From: Nonomuraea africana
GTDB taxonomy: Bacteria > Actinomycetota > Actinomycetes > Streptosporangiales > Streptosporangiaceae
DNA length: 64,000 nucleotides
Assembly (NCBI RefSeq): GCF_014873535.1
Contig: NZ_JADBEF010000001.1
Span: 6,324,001-6,388,000 of the forward strand
Direction of reading: 5' to 3'
Below are positions 35,412 to 43,542 of this stretch, in pieces. Position 1 is the first letter of the stretch. Every line of letters starts with the position of its first letter. The position numbers were made by a program, and so were the translations under genes. The notes below the pieces were generated by a model, which did no database searches, had not been told where the DNA came from, and worked only from the letters and a program-made list of their open reading frames with translations.

Positions 35412-38144
35412 ATGCCTGCACCCCAGCTCCCCCCTCAACCCATCAACACCCGCCAGCTGCCACCGTCCCCAACGCCCGGGTCGCACCCGCAACCGCCGTC
35501 CCCCGAGGTCGACCCGCATGCGCTGACGCCCGTCCACACGGCGAACCCGAACCACCGCGGAACCTCCGGCAGCACCGGTCCTCGCCCGCTGCTGCCGTCC
35601 CCCACCAACGGCCCACCTGCGCCCTTGGCCGACGCTTCCCCATTCGCTCGCGACACCGTCCTGGCCTCCACAGCACGCGTACTCTCGGCCGACGCCGACT
35701 CCGCCACCAGCCGCAGGGGGTTTCTCGGGCTGGCGGGTGGGCTGGCGGCGTTCCTCCTCCCCCAGCAAGCGGTCGGGTTATCCACAGCCTCCGCGAACAG
35801 CGCCGGGTTTTCCACAGGTGCGGCCTCCCCGTCCCTCACCCCCACCCCGATCGGGCAAACTTCGGGCGTGACCGAGTTCGCCACCCTCCGCGCCAAGGCC
35901 ACCGCCCTCCTGACCGGCGCGCCCTTCGACCCCGCCGACCCCGCGTTCGCCGCCCCCCTCGCGAGGCTCGACACCTCGGCCAAGGCCCTGCGCGAGGCGC
36001 TCGACCTGTCGCCCAACCGCACCTCCCTCTGGCCCGACCTCCCCCTCAAGGGCGCCTCCGCCGACATCTCGAGCAGCCACCAGCGAATCCGCACGCTCGC
36101 CACCGCCTGGGCCACCCCGGGCTCGGCCCTCCACGGCAACAGCGGCCTCGCCACGCAGCTCCTCGGCGCCCTCGACTTCCTCTACGCCCGCGCCTACAAC
36201 GAGACCAAACGCGAGGTGGGCAACTGGTGGCACTGGGAGATCGGATCCGCCCGGGCCCTCACGGACACCTGTCTCCTGATGTACGACGTCATCAGCGCGG
36301 AGCAACGCGCGGCGTGGATCCGAGCGGTCGACAGGTTCTGCCCCAACCCCGACCGCAGGACCAACCTCACGAACTTCTCCGAGACCGGCGCCAACAGGGC
36401 CGACAAGGCGCTGATCGTCGCCCTTCGCGGCATCGTCGGCGACGACGCCGCGAAGGTGGCGCTGGCCCGTGACGGGCTGTCCGACCTGCGTGACGGCGGG
36501 CGCAACACCCTCTTCGGCTACGTCACCTCGCGCGACGGCTTCTACGCCGACGGCTCGTTCGTCCAGCACGACACCGTCGCCTACACGGGCTCCTACGGCG
36601 TCGTCCTGCTCCAGTCGGTCAGCGCGGTGCTCGGCCTGCTCGGCGGTTCGAGCTGGGAGGTCTCCGACCCGAAGCGGTCGGTGATCCTCGACGCGGTCGA
36701 GCGGACGTTCGCGCCGTGGATCCACGACGGCCTCATGATGGACAGCGTCAGGGGCAGGGCGGTGTCGCGCGGCGGCCATCGCGACCACGACGCGGGACGC
36801 GACACCGTCGACGCGATCCTCCAGCTGGCGACCGGCGCGCCGGAGCCGTACGCCACCCGGTTCAAGGAGCTGGCCAAGGTCTGGATCGGCAGGGGCAGGT
36901 TCCTCGACAGGGCGGGCATCGCGGCGACCGCCAGGGCGCGGACCCTCCTGGCCGACACCCGGCTCACCCCCGCGCCGCGACCAGTGGGGCATCACGTGTT
37001 CGCCGACATGGACCGCGTGGTCCACCGGAGGGAGAGCTGGTCCTTCGCTCTCAGCCTCGACTCCAAGCGCATCGCCGGATACGAGTGCGGCAACGGGGAG
37101 AACTACCGCGCCTGGTACCAAGGCGACGGCGTCACCTACCTCTACACCGACCTCGACCACTACAGCGCCGACTACTGGCCGACCGTCAACTCCTACCGGC
37201 TGCCCGGCACCACGGTCGACACGCGGCACCGCGATCCCGCGGTCTCCGTGAGCGGCACCGGCACCTTCCGCCCGAAGAACGCGTGGGCGGGCGGTGCCGT
37301 CCTCGACGGGTACGGCGTGGCGGGGCTCGAGCTCATGGCCATGGGCAGCACGCTCACGGCCAGGAAGAGCTGGATCTGCCTCGACGACGCCGTGGTGTGC
37401 CTGGGCACGGGCATCACCAGCACCGACGGCCGCACGATCGAGACCATCGTCGAGAACCGCGGCACCACGGGCGCGCTGACCGTCGACGGCGTCCTCCAGC
37501 AGGGCCACGAGGGCTCGTCCACCTCCTCGTGGGCCCATCTCGAAGGGGTGGGCGGCTACGTCTTCCCCGGTGGCGCGCCGCTGCGCATGCTGCGCGAGGT
37601 GCGCACCGACTCCTGGAGGGCGATCAACGACGGCGCCGACACCGGCGGCACGCCAGGGCCCGTGTCCAGGGAGTACGTCACGCTCTGGTTCGACCACGGC
37701 GCCAACCCCTCGGGCGCCACTTACGCCTACCTCCTGCTTCCCCACGCGACCGCCGAGCAGACCGCGGCCTTCTCCGGCGTCGAGGTGCTCGCCAACACCG
37801 CCGAGGTGCAGGCGGTCCACGCGGGCCGGGGCGGCCAGGGGCACCGGCTGTTCGCCGCCACCTTCTGGGCGGCGGGGAGCGCGGGCGAGGTCACCGCGAG
37901 CGCTCCCTGCGCCGTGCTCGTACGGCGGGCGGGCGACCGCGTCTCGCTGGCCGTCTCCGACCCGAGCCGTACGGTCGACACTGTCACGCTCACCCTCGGC
38001 CATCCGGCCCACGGCGTGGTGCGCGCCGACGACACCGTCACCGTGCAACCGGGTAAGAACCCCACGATCACCGTCAAACTGGCCGGATCGCGCGGCCACA
38101 CCCACACGGCCGAGCTCACCGTCGGCCGCCACCGAGAAGGTTAG
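35412..38144 (+). CDS. Polysaccharide lyase family 8 (hyaluronate/chondroitin/xanthan lyase type)
   Basis: 910 residues as called. Alpha/alpha-toroid domain (about 155-500) with PL8 catalytic residues N328 (TGANR), H386 and Y395 (VQHDTVAYTGSYG), then the large beta-sandwich region (to about 900). It cleaves uronic-acid-containing polysaccharide by beta-elimination. Oddity: the Tat motif SRRGFLG sits at residue 100, behind a Pro-rich, less GC3-biased stretch. The true start may be later (TTG near 35625), but the ATG has GGAG 8 nt upstream. A TTA codon lies at 35778. It follows M60 by 11 nt. Confidence 0.92.
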   Translation: MPAPQLPPQPINTRQLPPSPTPGSHPQPPSPEVDPHALTPVHTANPNHRGTSGSTGPRPLLPSPTNGPPAPLADASPFARDTVLASTARVLSADADSATSRRGFLGLAGGLAAFLLPQQAVGLSTASANSAGFSTGAASPSLTPTPIGQTSGVTEFATLRAKATALLTGAPFDPADPAFAAPLARLDTSAKALREALDLSPNRTSLWPDLPLKGASADISSSHQRIRTLATAWATPGSALHGNSGLATQLLGALDFLYARAYNETKREVGNWWHWEIGSARALTDTCLLMYDVISAEQRAAWIRAVDRFCPNPDRRTNLTNFSETGANRADKALIVALRGIVGDDAAKVALARDGLSDLRDGGRNTLFGYVTSRDGFYADGSFVQHDTVAYTGSYGVVLLQSVSAVLGLLGGSSWEVSDPKRSVILDAVERTFAPWIHDGLMMDSVRGRAVSRGGHRDHDAGRDTVDAILQLATGAPEPYATRFKELAKVWIGRGRFLDRAGIAATARARTLLADTRLTPAPRPVGHHVFADMDRVVHRRESWSFALSLDSKRIAGYECGNGENYRAWYQGDGVTYLYTDLDHYSADYWPTVNSYRLPGTTVDTRHRDPAVSVSGTGTFRPKNAWAGGAVLDGYGVAGLELMAMGSTLTARKSWICLDDAVVCLGTGITSTDGRTIETIVENRGTTGALTVDGVLQQGHEGSSTSSWAHLEGVGGYVFPGGAPLRMLREVRTDSWRAINDGADTGGTPGPVSREYVTLWFDHGANPSGATYAYLLLPHATAEQTAAFSGVEVLANTAEVQAVHAGRGGQGHRLFAATFWAAGSAGEVTASAPCAVLVRRAGDRVSLAVSDPSRTVDTVTLTLGHPAHGVVRADDTVTVQPGKNPTITVKLAGSRGHTHTAELTVGRHREG

Positions 38145-38146
38145 GC

Positions 38147-40222
38147 ATGACCCCTCCTTACCTGTCCCTGCCGCCCACCGACCGGCTGCTCTCGCCGCGC
38201 ACCGGCTGGACCCGCGCCCATTGGGAGACGCTGACCGACCACCTGCTCGACTCGGTCGTGCCGTACGCGTCGCCCGGGTTCGCCCAGTACCGGCTGCCGG
38301 GACGAGCGAGCTGGTCAGGCGTGGCTCTCGACGGTTTGGAGGGGTTCGCCCGCACGTTCCTCGCCGCCGCGTTCCGCATCGCGGGCGCGCGCGGCCGGGT
38401 CCGTCCCGCGCTGATCGAGCGCTACGCCACCGGCCTGGCCAACGGCACCGACCCGTCCAGCGGCGAGGCCTGGCCCGAGCTGACCGACTGCTCGCAGCAG
38501 ATGGTCGAGGCCGCCTCGATCGCGGTCGGCCTGCACGAGTCGCGGCCCTGGCTCTGGGACCGGCTCTCCTCCGAGGTGAGGGAGCGGGTGGTCGCCTGGC
38601 TGAGCGGGTTCGTCGGGAAACGCACCTGGGACAACAACTGGATGCTGTTCCAGACCGTGAGCGAGGAGTTCGTGAAGTCGGTCGGCGGGCCGTACGACCA
38701 GCACGAGATCGACAGGGGCCTGGAGCGCATCGAGGAGTGGTACGTCGGCGACGGCTGGTACACCGACGGCGGCACGCGCAACTTCGACTACTACGGCGGC
38801 TGGGCCCTCCACCTGTATCCCCTGCTGTGGACCCGTATGTCCGGCGACGACGAGCGCGCCAAGCTCTACCGCGCCCGCCTGACCGAGTTCCTCACGGGCT
38901 ACCAGCATTTCTTCGGCTCAGACGGCGCGCCACTCCACCAGGGCCGCTCACTCTGCTACCGCTTCGCCTCGCTCGCCCCCATCTGGATGGGCGCCCTCGC
39001 CGACGCCACCCCGCTCGCCCCGGGGCAGACCAGGAAGCTCGCCTCGTCGGTCGCGCGCCACTTCGCCGAACGCGGCGTCCCCGACCAGCGCGGGCTGCTC
39101 TCCCAGGGCTGGTACGACACGTTTCTCCCGACCACGCAGGCGTATTCGGGGCCCGCCTCGCCGTACTGGGCGTCCAAGGGCCTGCTCGGCCTGCTGCTCC
39201 CGCCCGAGCACCCGGTGTGGACGGCCCGCGAGCAGATGCTCCCCATCGACGAGGGCGATCTCACCGTCGCGCTCCCCACCGCGGGCCTGCTCCTGCACGG
39301 AACCCGTCACGACGGCATCGTCCGCCTGGTCAACCACGGCAGCGACCACGGCGCTCCGCCCGACGATCCGCACTACGCCAAGCTCGCCTACTCCACCCGC
39401 ACCGCGCCCGAGTCCGCCGAACACGCCTGGGCCAGGAACGTCGACAACCACCTCGCCCTCCTGTCCCCTGACGGCGTCCCGTCCGCACGTGGCGCGATCC
39501 ACCCGCTGGAGTGCTCCGGCCGGACCGCCTCCTCCTACACGGAAACTCCTCAGGGAGACCGCGTCACCACCACCTCACTCGTCCGAGGCCCCTGGGAGAT
39601 CCGCATCCACCAGATCACCTCCGCCTCCCATCCCTCCCCACCATCGACTCCTGCGAGCCCGCCCCCCGCCGTGGAACACACCGTGCCGACATCACCCACG
39701 GATACCCCCACACCACCTCATACGGACGCCAACCCACAGCGCTCAACGGACGACGACCCACAGGGCTCATCCGAAGCCGCCCCAACAACGACGACCCTCG
39801 CCCTGAGCTCACGTCATACAGGTGAGACGGCCACCCAAGTTCTGGGGGTGACAGTGCGAGAGGGCGGCTACGCCGTCTCCGACGTCACCCCGCCCGCCGC
39901 CATCACCGGGCCCGGGTGGGCGCTGGCCCGCCGTACGGACGGGCTCACCTCAGCCATCGTCGGCCTGTACGGCTGGCACCGGGCAAGCATCTCCCGCGAC
40001 GTGGAGTCGAACGCCTTCGGACCCCACTCAGCGGTGCCCTGCCTGCACGCCGACACGCCTGGAGTCCATGTCTCACTCGTGGTGTTGTCAGGTGACACCG
40101 TCCACCCATCGGCTCTACGCGACGCCATCACGGTAGAGGTATCACCCGAGTCGATCAGGATCGCCTTCCCCGACGGCGACCACCACACCCATCCCCTACC
40201 CAACCACCCAGGTCTCTCATAG
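38147..40222 (+). CDS. DUF2264 protein with a Pro/Thr-rich insertion
   Basis: 691 residues. The DUF2264 alpha-toroid-like domain occupies about 10-400 (GYQHFFGSDGAPLHQGRSLCYRF, YDTFLPTTQAYSGPASPYWASKGL), followed by a beta domain. A low-complexity insertion (about 487-560, with TPTPPHTDANPQ and codons ending in A more often than neighbours) interrupts that second domain. No signal peptide, so it probably acts on imported uronic oligosaccharides, though its reaction is unknown to me. 2 nt after the PL8 gene; last gene of the operon. Confidence 0.87.
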   Translation: MTPPYLSLPPTDRLLSPRTGWTRAHWETLTDHLLDSVVPYASPGFAQYRLPGRASWSGVALDGLEGFARTFLAAAFRIAGARGRVRPALIERYATGLANGTDPSSGEAWPELTDCSQQMVEAASIAVGLHESRPWLWDRLSSEVRERVVAWLSGFVGKRTWDNNWMLFQTVSEEFVKSVGGPYDQHEIDRGLERIEEWYVGDGWYTDGGTRNFDYYGGWALHLYPLLWTRMSGDDERAKLYRARLTEFLTGYQHFFGSDGAPLHQGRSLCYRFASLAPIWMGALADATPLAPGQTRKLASSVARHFAERGVPDQRGLLSQGWYDTFLPTTQAYSGPASPYWASKGLLGLLLPPEHPVWTAREQMLPIDEGDLTVALPTAGLLLHGTRHDGIVRLVNHGSDHGAPPDDPHYAKLAYSTRTAPESAEHAWARNVDNHLALLSPDGVPSARGAIHPLECSGRTASSYTETPQGDRVTTTSLVRGPWEIRIHQITSASHPSPPSTPASPPPAVEHTVPTSPTDTPTPPHTDANPQRSTDDDPQGSSEAAPTTTTLALSSRHTGETATQVLGVTVREGGYAVSDVTPPAAITGPGWALARRTDGLTSAIVGLYGWHRASISRDVESNAFGPHSAVPCLHADTPGVHVSLVVLSGDTVHPSALRDAITVEVSPESIRIAFPDGDHHTHPLPNHPGLS

Positions 40223-40271
40223 CCCAGCACCCCGCACTTAGACCAGCAGACTCCGGGCATCCCCCAGCGCA

Positions 40272-40305
40272 GCACCCTGCACCCTGCACCCTGCACCCTG
40301 CACCC
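40272..40305. repeat. Heptamer tandem repeat
   Basis: GCACCCT in four full copies plus six bases, in the 121-nt gap between the convergent DUF2264 and tag genes, at the edge of the accessory segment. Confidence 0.9.
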
Positions 40306-40343
40306 AGGGCAGCATCCGGTAACCGCAAGCCGAAGGGGCGAAG

Positions 40344-40904
40344 TCAGTGGCCGGTTGGAATCCGGACGACGCAGTCCGCGATGTGGTCGTTCACCAGCCC
40401 GATGGCCTGCATGAGCGCATAAGCCGTCGTCGGGCCCACGAAGCGGAAGCCGTACGACTTCAGCTCCTTGGCCAGCGCCTTCGACCCCGGCGTGATCGCC
40501 GGGACATCGGCCATCGACTTCGGCACCGGAGAGTCGGGATCGGCATGCCGCCAGACCAACTCCGACAGCCCCCCGGGCACCTCGAGGGCAGCGCGCGCGT
40601 TGGCGATCGTCGCCTCGATCTTGGCCCGGTTACGGACGATGCCCTCGTCGGCGAGGAGCCGGTCGACGTCCTGCTCGGTGTAGGCCGCGACCTTGGGAAT
40701 GGAGAAGTCGTCGAACGCCTTACGGAAGTTGTCCCGCTTGCGCAGGATCGTCAGCCAGGACAAGCCCGACTGGAACGCCTCCAGGCTCACCCGTTCGAAG
40801 ACCTTGTCATTCCCGCGAACCGGACGCCCCCACTCTTCGTCGTGGTAGGCGATGTAGAGCGGAGCGCTCATGCCCGTCCACTCGCAACGGATCACCTCGT
40901 TCAC
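40344..40904 (-). CDS. tag: DNA-3-methyladenine glycosylase I
   Basis: 186 residues. RCEWTG and YHDEEWGRPV supply the first zinc ligands (Cys, His), VNDHIADC the last ones; GLSWLTILRKRDNFRKAF and the ITPGSKALAKELKSYGFRFVGPTTAYA helix-hairpin-helix-like region are typical. Excises 3-methyladenine from alkylated DNA. GTG start overlapping the preceding gene's stop (GTGA). In M. tuberculosis tag (Rv1210) lies next to DUF3117 (Rv1211); here 19 kb separates them. Confidence 0.93.
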   Translation of the reverse strand: MNEVIRCEWTGMSAPLYIAYHDEEWGRPVRGNDKVFERVSLEAFQSGLSWLTILRKRDNFRKAFDDFSIPKVAAYTEQDVDRLLADEGIVRNRAKIEATIANARAALEVPGGLSELVWRHADPDSPVPKSMADVPAITPGSKALAKELKSYGFRFVGPTTAYALMQAIGLVNDHIADCVVRIPTGH

Positions 40905-41983
40905 GAGCGACCGTCCCCACGACGACCGATCGAGGCGGGCAACTCATCCGCACCATTGGAACCCTCGGCCGCGCTGCCCCGCTCGGATGCAGGCAGCCCG
41001 GTGCCCCGGCCCGGAGCCGACTCGGCGTCCTCGGGTTCACTCAGCCGAGCATCCCGGTCGAAGGCCGACTCTTCGGCGTCCTCGGAATCAGGCAGCCCGG
41101 CATCCCGGTCCGCCGACTGCCTGGCGTCGGAGTGAGGCGCGTCCCCATCCGTGCCGGCGTCGTGGAGATGAGCCTCGGCATCCGCGGCCTCGGCGGTCAT
41201 CTGAGGTTCGACGGCGCCATCGGAGTCGAGATGACCGCCTTCTCCATGTCCAGAAGCAGCGACGTTTCCCTCGTCGACCGATTCCCCCAGAGAGTGGTCG
41301 GCTCTGCCAGATCCCAGGTCGGGCAGATCCTCCACCTCTCCACGATCGGCGATTCCGCCCCAAATCTGACCAGCCGTCGACGAACTCGCACTGCCGTAGA
41401 TCTCGCCAGCCACCGGGGGCATCGCGCTGCCGTCCGAAAGGTGGTCAGCCGCAGTCCCACTCGCAAGGTCCGCGGGAACCGGCGTGTCATCCCCTCTCTG
41501 GCCGAATACGGCGTCTCCGTCAGCAGGAGGGGCGACCTCAGGCAGGTCGGCCGTGGAGTGGTGACCCACACGCGCGTCAGAGGAAGGCGAGCCGTCCTCG
41601 GAAAGTGCCAGGGCAGGAGCGTCGGGACGGTGTTCGGTGCGGGGAGCCGCGCTCGGACCCGCGTACACCTCCTGCCGCGCCTGCAACCGGCTGGCCAGCA
41701 GCTCCGACACGCGCTGCTCCAGCACCGCGATGCGGGTGTCGCGGGCGCTGATGGCGTTCGCGGCACGGCGCAGCGTCTCGTCGACGCTCTGCGTGTGGTA
41801 GCCCACCAGGTTCACCGGCAGTTGCAGCGCCATGAAGTCGACCGCGGTCAGCTGCCCGGCCTCGGGCAGGTCGAGCGGCGGAACGTCAGGCGGGAACTCG
41901 GTCAGCTCACCGCCCCTGCCAAGGGAGACCACGACCACGCAGGCGAGGATCGCCAGGGCGGCGATGGCGAGTACGACCAGCAC
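40901..41983 (-). CDS. DivIVA-like membrane protein with acidic repeat tail (Rv1209 position)
   Basis: About 360 residues. A membrane helix at the very N-terminus (LVVLAIAALAILACVVVV) is followed by a DivIVA-like segment (PVNLVGYHTQSVDETLRRA plus coiled coil DTRIAVLEQRVSELLASRLQ). A long Asp/Glu/Ser/Ala-rich tail (from about residue 115) ends with about 20-residue repeats of the form DRDAxLxxxEDAE. Likely a membrane scaffold; function unknown. The start is GTG 41983, 6 nt after TACGAT; the ATG at 42013 would add ten residues and overlap the divergent gene. It runs into tag. Confidence 0.8.
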   Translation of the reverse strand: MLVVLAIAALAILACVVVVSLGRGGELTEFPPDVPPLDLPEAGQLTAVDFMALQLPVNLVGYHTQSVDETLRRAANAISARDTRIAVLEQRVSELLASRLQARQEVYAGPSAAPRTEHRPDAPALALSEDGSPSSDARVGHHSTADLPEVAPPADGDAVFGQRGDDTPVPADLASGTAADHLSDGSAMPPVAGEIYGSASSSTAGQIWGGIADRGEVEDLPDLGSGRADHSLGESVDEGNVAASGHGEGGHLDSDGAVEPQMTAEAADAEAHLHDAGTDGDAPHSDARQSADRDAGLPDSEDAEESAFDRDARLSEPEDAESAPGRGTGLPASERGSAAEGSNGADELPASIGRRGDGRS

Positions 41984-41989
41984 ACTGGA

Positions 41990-42005
41990 ATCGTACTCGT
42001 ACGAT
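41990..42005. promoter_or_regulatory. Symmetric divergent promoter
   Basis: Inverted repeat ATCGTAC-TC-GTACGAT. Each arm is a TACGAT -10 box on its own strand, and each box lies exactly 6 nt from a start codon (GTG 41983 minus, ATG 42012 plus), so both genes would be leaderless from one palindrome. Confidence 0.65.
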
Positions 42006-42011
42006 CGAGAC

Positions 42012-42293
42012 ATGAGGCCTGTAGTGCTCGCGCCCGACGAGCGTGAACAACCCACCTGGACCCCCGCCGACACCCTCCTCGAGGTGCGGGAGCGAGCCGC
42101 GGACGGGGTCACGGTGCTGGTCAGGCTGCCCGCACGGCTCGACGCCGCCCTCGCCGCCGCCGCCGTCTTCCGGCGCGCGGGAGCGGGCGTGTTCGTGACG
42201 GAACATACCGATCAGGTCAGACTCGCCCTGGAGATGACCGATTGTCTGTCCGGCACCCGCCCCCCAACCCTCACCCGCCGCGGCCTCGCCTGA
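42012..42293 (+). CDS. Small conserved protein, weak likeness to the DHPS C-terminus
   Basis: 93 residues, GC-rich third positions. Core VTVLVRLPARLDAALAAAAVF then AGVFVTEHTDQVRLALEMTDC and GTRPP. The last part resembles the closing beta/alpha units of dihydropteroate synthase (pattern RVHDV...ALDM...GTRPP). In M. tuberculosis folP2 (Rv1207) lies nearby but on the strand of tag; here the gene is divergent, so orthology is doubtful. It may be an independent small domain. TACGAT lies 6 nt before the ATG. Confidence 0.65.
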   Translation: MRPVVLAPDEREQPTWTPADTLLEVRERAADGVTVLVRLPARLDAALAAAAVFRRAGAGVFVTEHTDQVRLALEMTDCLSGTRPPTLTRRGLA

Positions 42294-42946
42294 CTCCCCC
42301 ACCGGCCTCGGCCACAACCAACCTCGTCCGCCGCTCATCCTCCTCGGCCCAGGTCACCAACCGCGCACACCCGCCGGTCTCCACCGCGAGGCTCGCTGCA
42401 GGTCTGCGCCCCAACGCACAACCCGCAGACCCCACTCCGGGCTTCGCGTCATGCACCACCTGCCGGCTTTCACTACCGGCGTCGCGCAACGCACACCCAT
42501 CGGCTCGCGAGCTACAAGGGGGCAGGGCCGCTCCGTCCAGGCGGACAGCCGTCCGTCGTCGCCTCCCTCCGCTGCCTTCTCCAGGCACGCGAGCCCCCCA
42601 GCGCGGTCGCAGGTGTCCAACCGACGGCGGTCACTCGACGCAGCACCCCACCGCCCCCGGTGCGCGAGCCCAGCGCGGCCGCCGTCCCCCAGCGCGGTCG
42701 CAGGTGTCCAACCGACGGCGGTCACTCGACGCAGCACCCCACCGCCCCCGGTGCGCGAGCCGGGCGCGGCGCCGTCCGCTGGCGCGATCTCAGGTGTCCG
42801 GCTGCGGGTGGTCGCTCGGTGCAGAACCCACCTCCCCCTACGGCTCCCGCCACCCCAGCGCCGCCCGCCGTCCCGGGTTGAGGTCTGTCTCCGTGCGCTC
42901 CTCCAGCGGCACAGGGTCCCCGCCGTAACGGCGCCCGTGAAGCGGG
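42294..42946. other. 653-nt gene-poor gap containing 91-bp repeats
   Basis: Open frames here are low-complexity Arg/Pro/Ser translations without start signals or coding bias, and the repeat period (91, 90) is not a multiple of three. I see no gene. M. tuberculosis has gpgP/folP2/fadD6 in the matching interval. Confidence 0.6.
42595..42850. repeat. Three tandem copies of a 91-bp unit
   Basis: Copies 1 (42595-42670) and 2 (42686-42761) share 76 identical bases at a 91-nt offset. A diverged third copy follows 90 nt later (its CAGGTGTCC at 42791 matches 42610 and 42701). Noncoding. Confidence 0.85.
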
Positions 42947-43531
42947 TCAGGGGGTCGACTCGCCCAGTTCCTCCACACTCGGCTGCAGCGGCCGAGCCGG
43001 GGACTCCAGGACCGTGAGCGCCTCCTCCACGGAAGTCGTCCAGGAGATCGCGTCGAAGACGTTCGCCCGCGTGAACCCCTCGTCGTACATGTGCTCGACC
43101 AGCGAGCGCAGCGGCGTGTACAGGCCCCAGGGGTCGAGGATCACCAGCGGCTTGGTGTGGAGGGCGAGGACCCTGGCGGTCCAGATCTCGAAGAGCTCCT
43201 CCAGCGTCCCGATGCCCCCGGGGAGCACCAGGAACGCGTCGGAGCGGGCGTCCATGACACCCTTGCGTTCGCGCATGTCGGCGGTGACGACCAGCTCGTC
43301 CGACTCGGTGTCGGCGATCTCGATGTCGACGAGCACTTGGGGGATGACGCCGACGGTGCGACCGCCGGCGGCTCTCGCTGCTCTGGTCACCGCGCCCATG
43401 CAGGAGACCGTCGCCCCTCCGCTCACCAGGGTGTGGCCCCTGCGCGCGAGTTCGGTGCCGACCTCGGTGGCGAGGTGCACGTACTTGGGGTCGATCTTCT
43501 GACTAGATGCACAGAAAACGCAGATGTTCAC
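42947..43531 (-). CDS. LOG family (TIGR00730) Rossmann protein, short paralog
   Basis: 194 residues. Starts at the fold (MNICVFCASS), with SGGATVSCMGAV and the LOG signature PGGIGTLEELFEIW. LOG proteins hydrolyse nucleoside 5'-monophosphates such as cytokinin riboside phosphates, releasing base and ribose phosphate; the bacterial physiological role is mostly open. GTG start, 11 nt after the second LOG gene, so both are cotranscribed. M. tuberculosis Rv1205 is the positional counterpart. Confidence 0.9.
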   Translation of the reverse strand: MNICVFCASSQKIDPKYVHLATEVGTELARRGHTLVSGGATVSCMGAVTRAARAAGGRTVGVIPQVLVDIEIADTESDELVVTADMRERKGVMDARSDAFLVLPGGIGTLEELFEIWTARVLALHTKPLVILDPWGLYTPLRSLVEHMYDEGFTRANVFDAISWTTSVEEALTVLESPARPLQPSVEELGESTP

Positions 43532-43542
43532 GGGAAATCAGT

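Noticed and set aside
40272..40305. Heptamer repeat as a CRISPR or attachment site
   Set aside because: Seven-base unit repeated head to tail with no spacer; no second copy noticed at the other edge of the accessory segment.
42595..42850. CRISPR array
   Set aside because: Only three copies, long repeats without short unique spacers, and no cas genes in the window.
42242..42928. Open frames across the 91-bp repeats as genes
   Set aside because: Low-complexity Arg/Pro/Ser products, no ribosome site, repeat period not a multiple of three.
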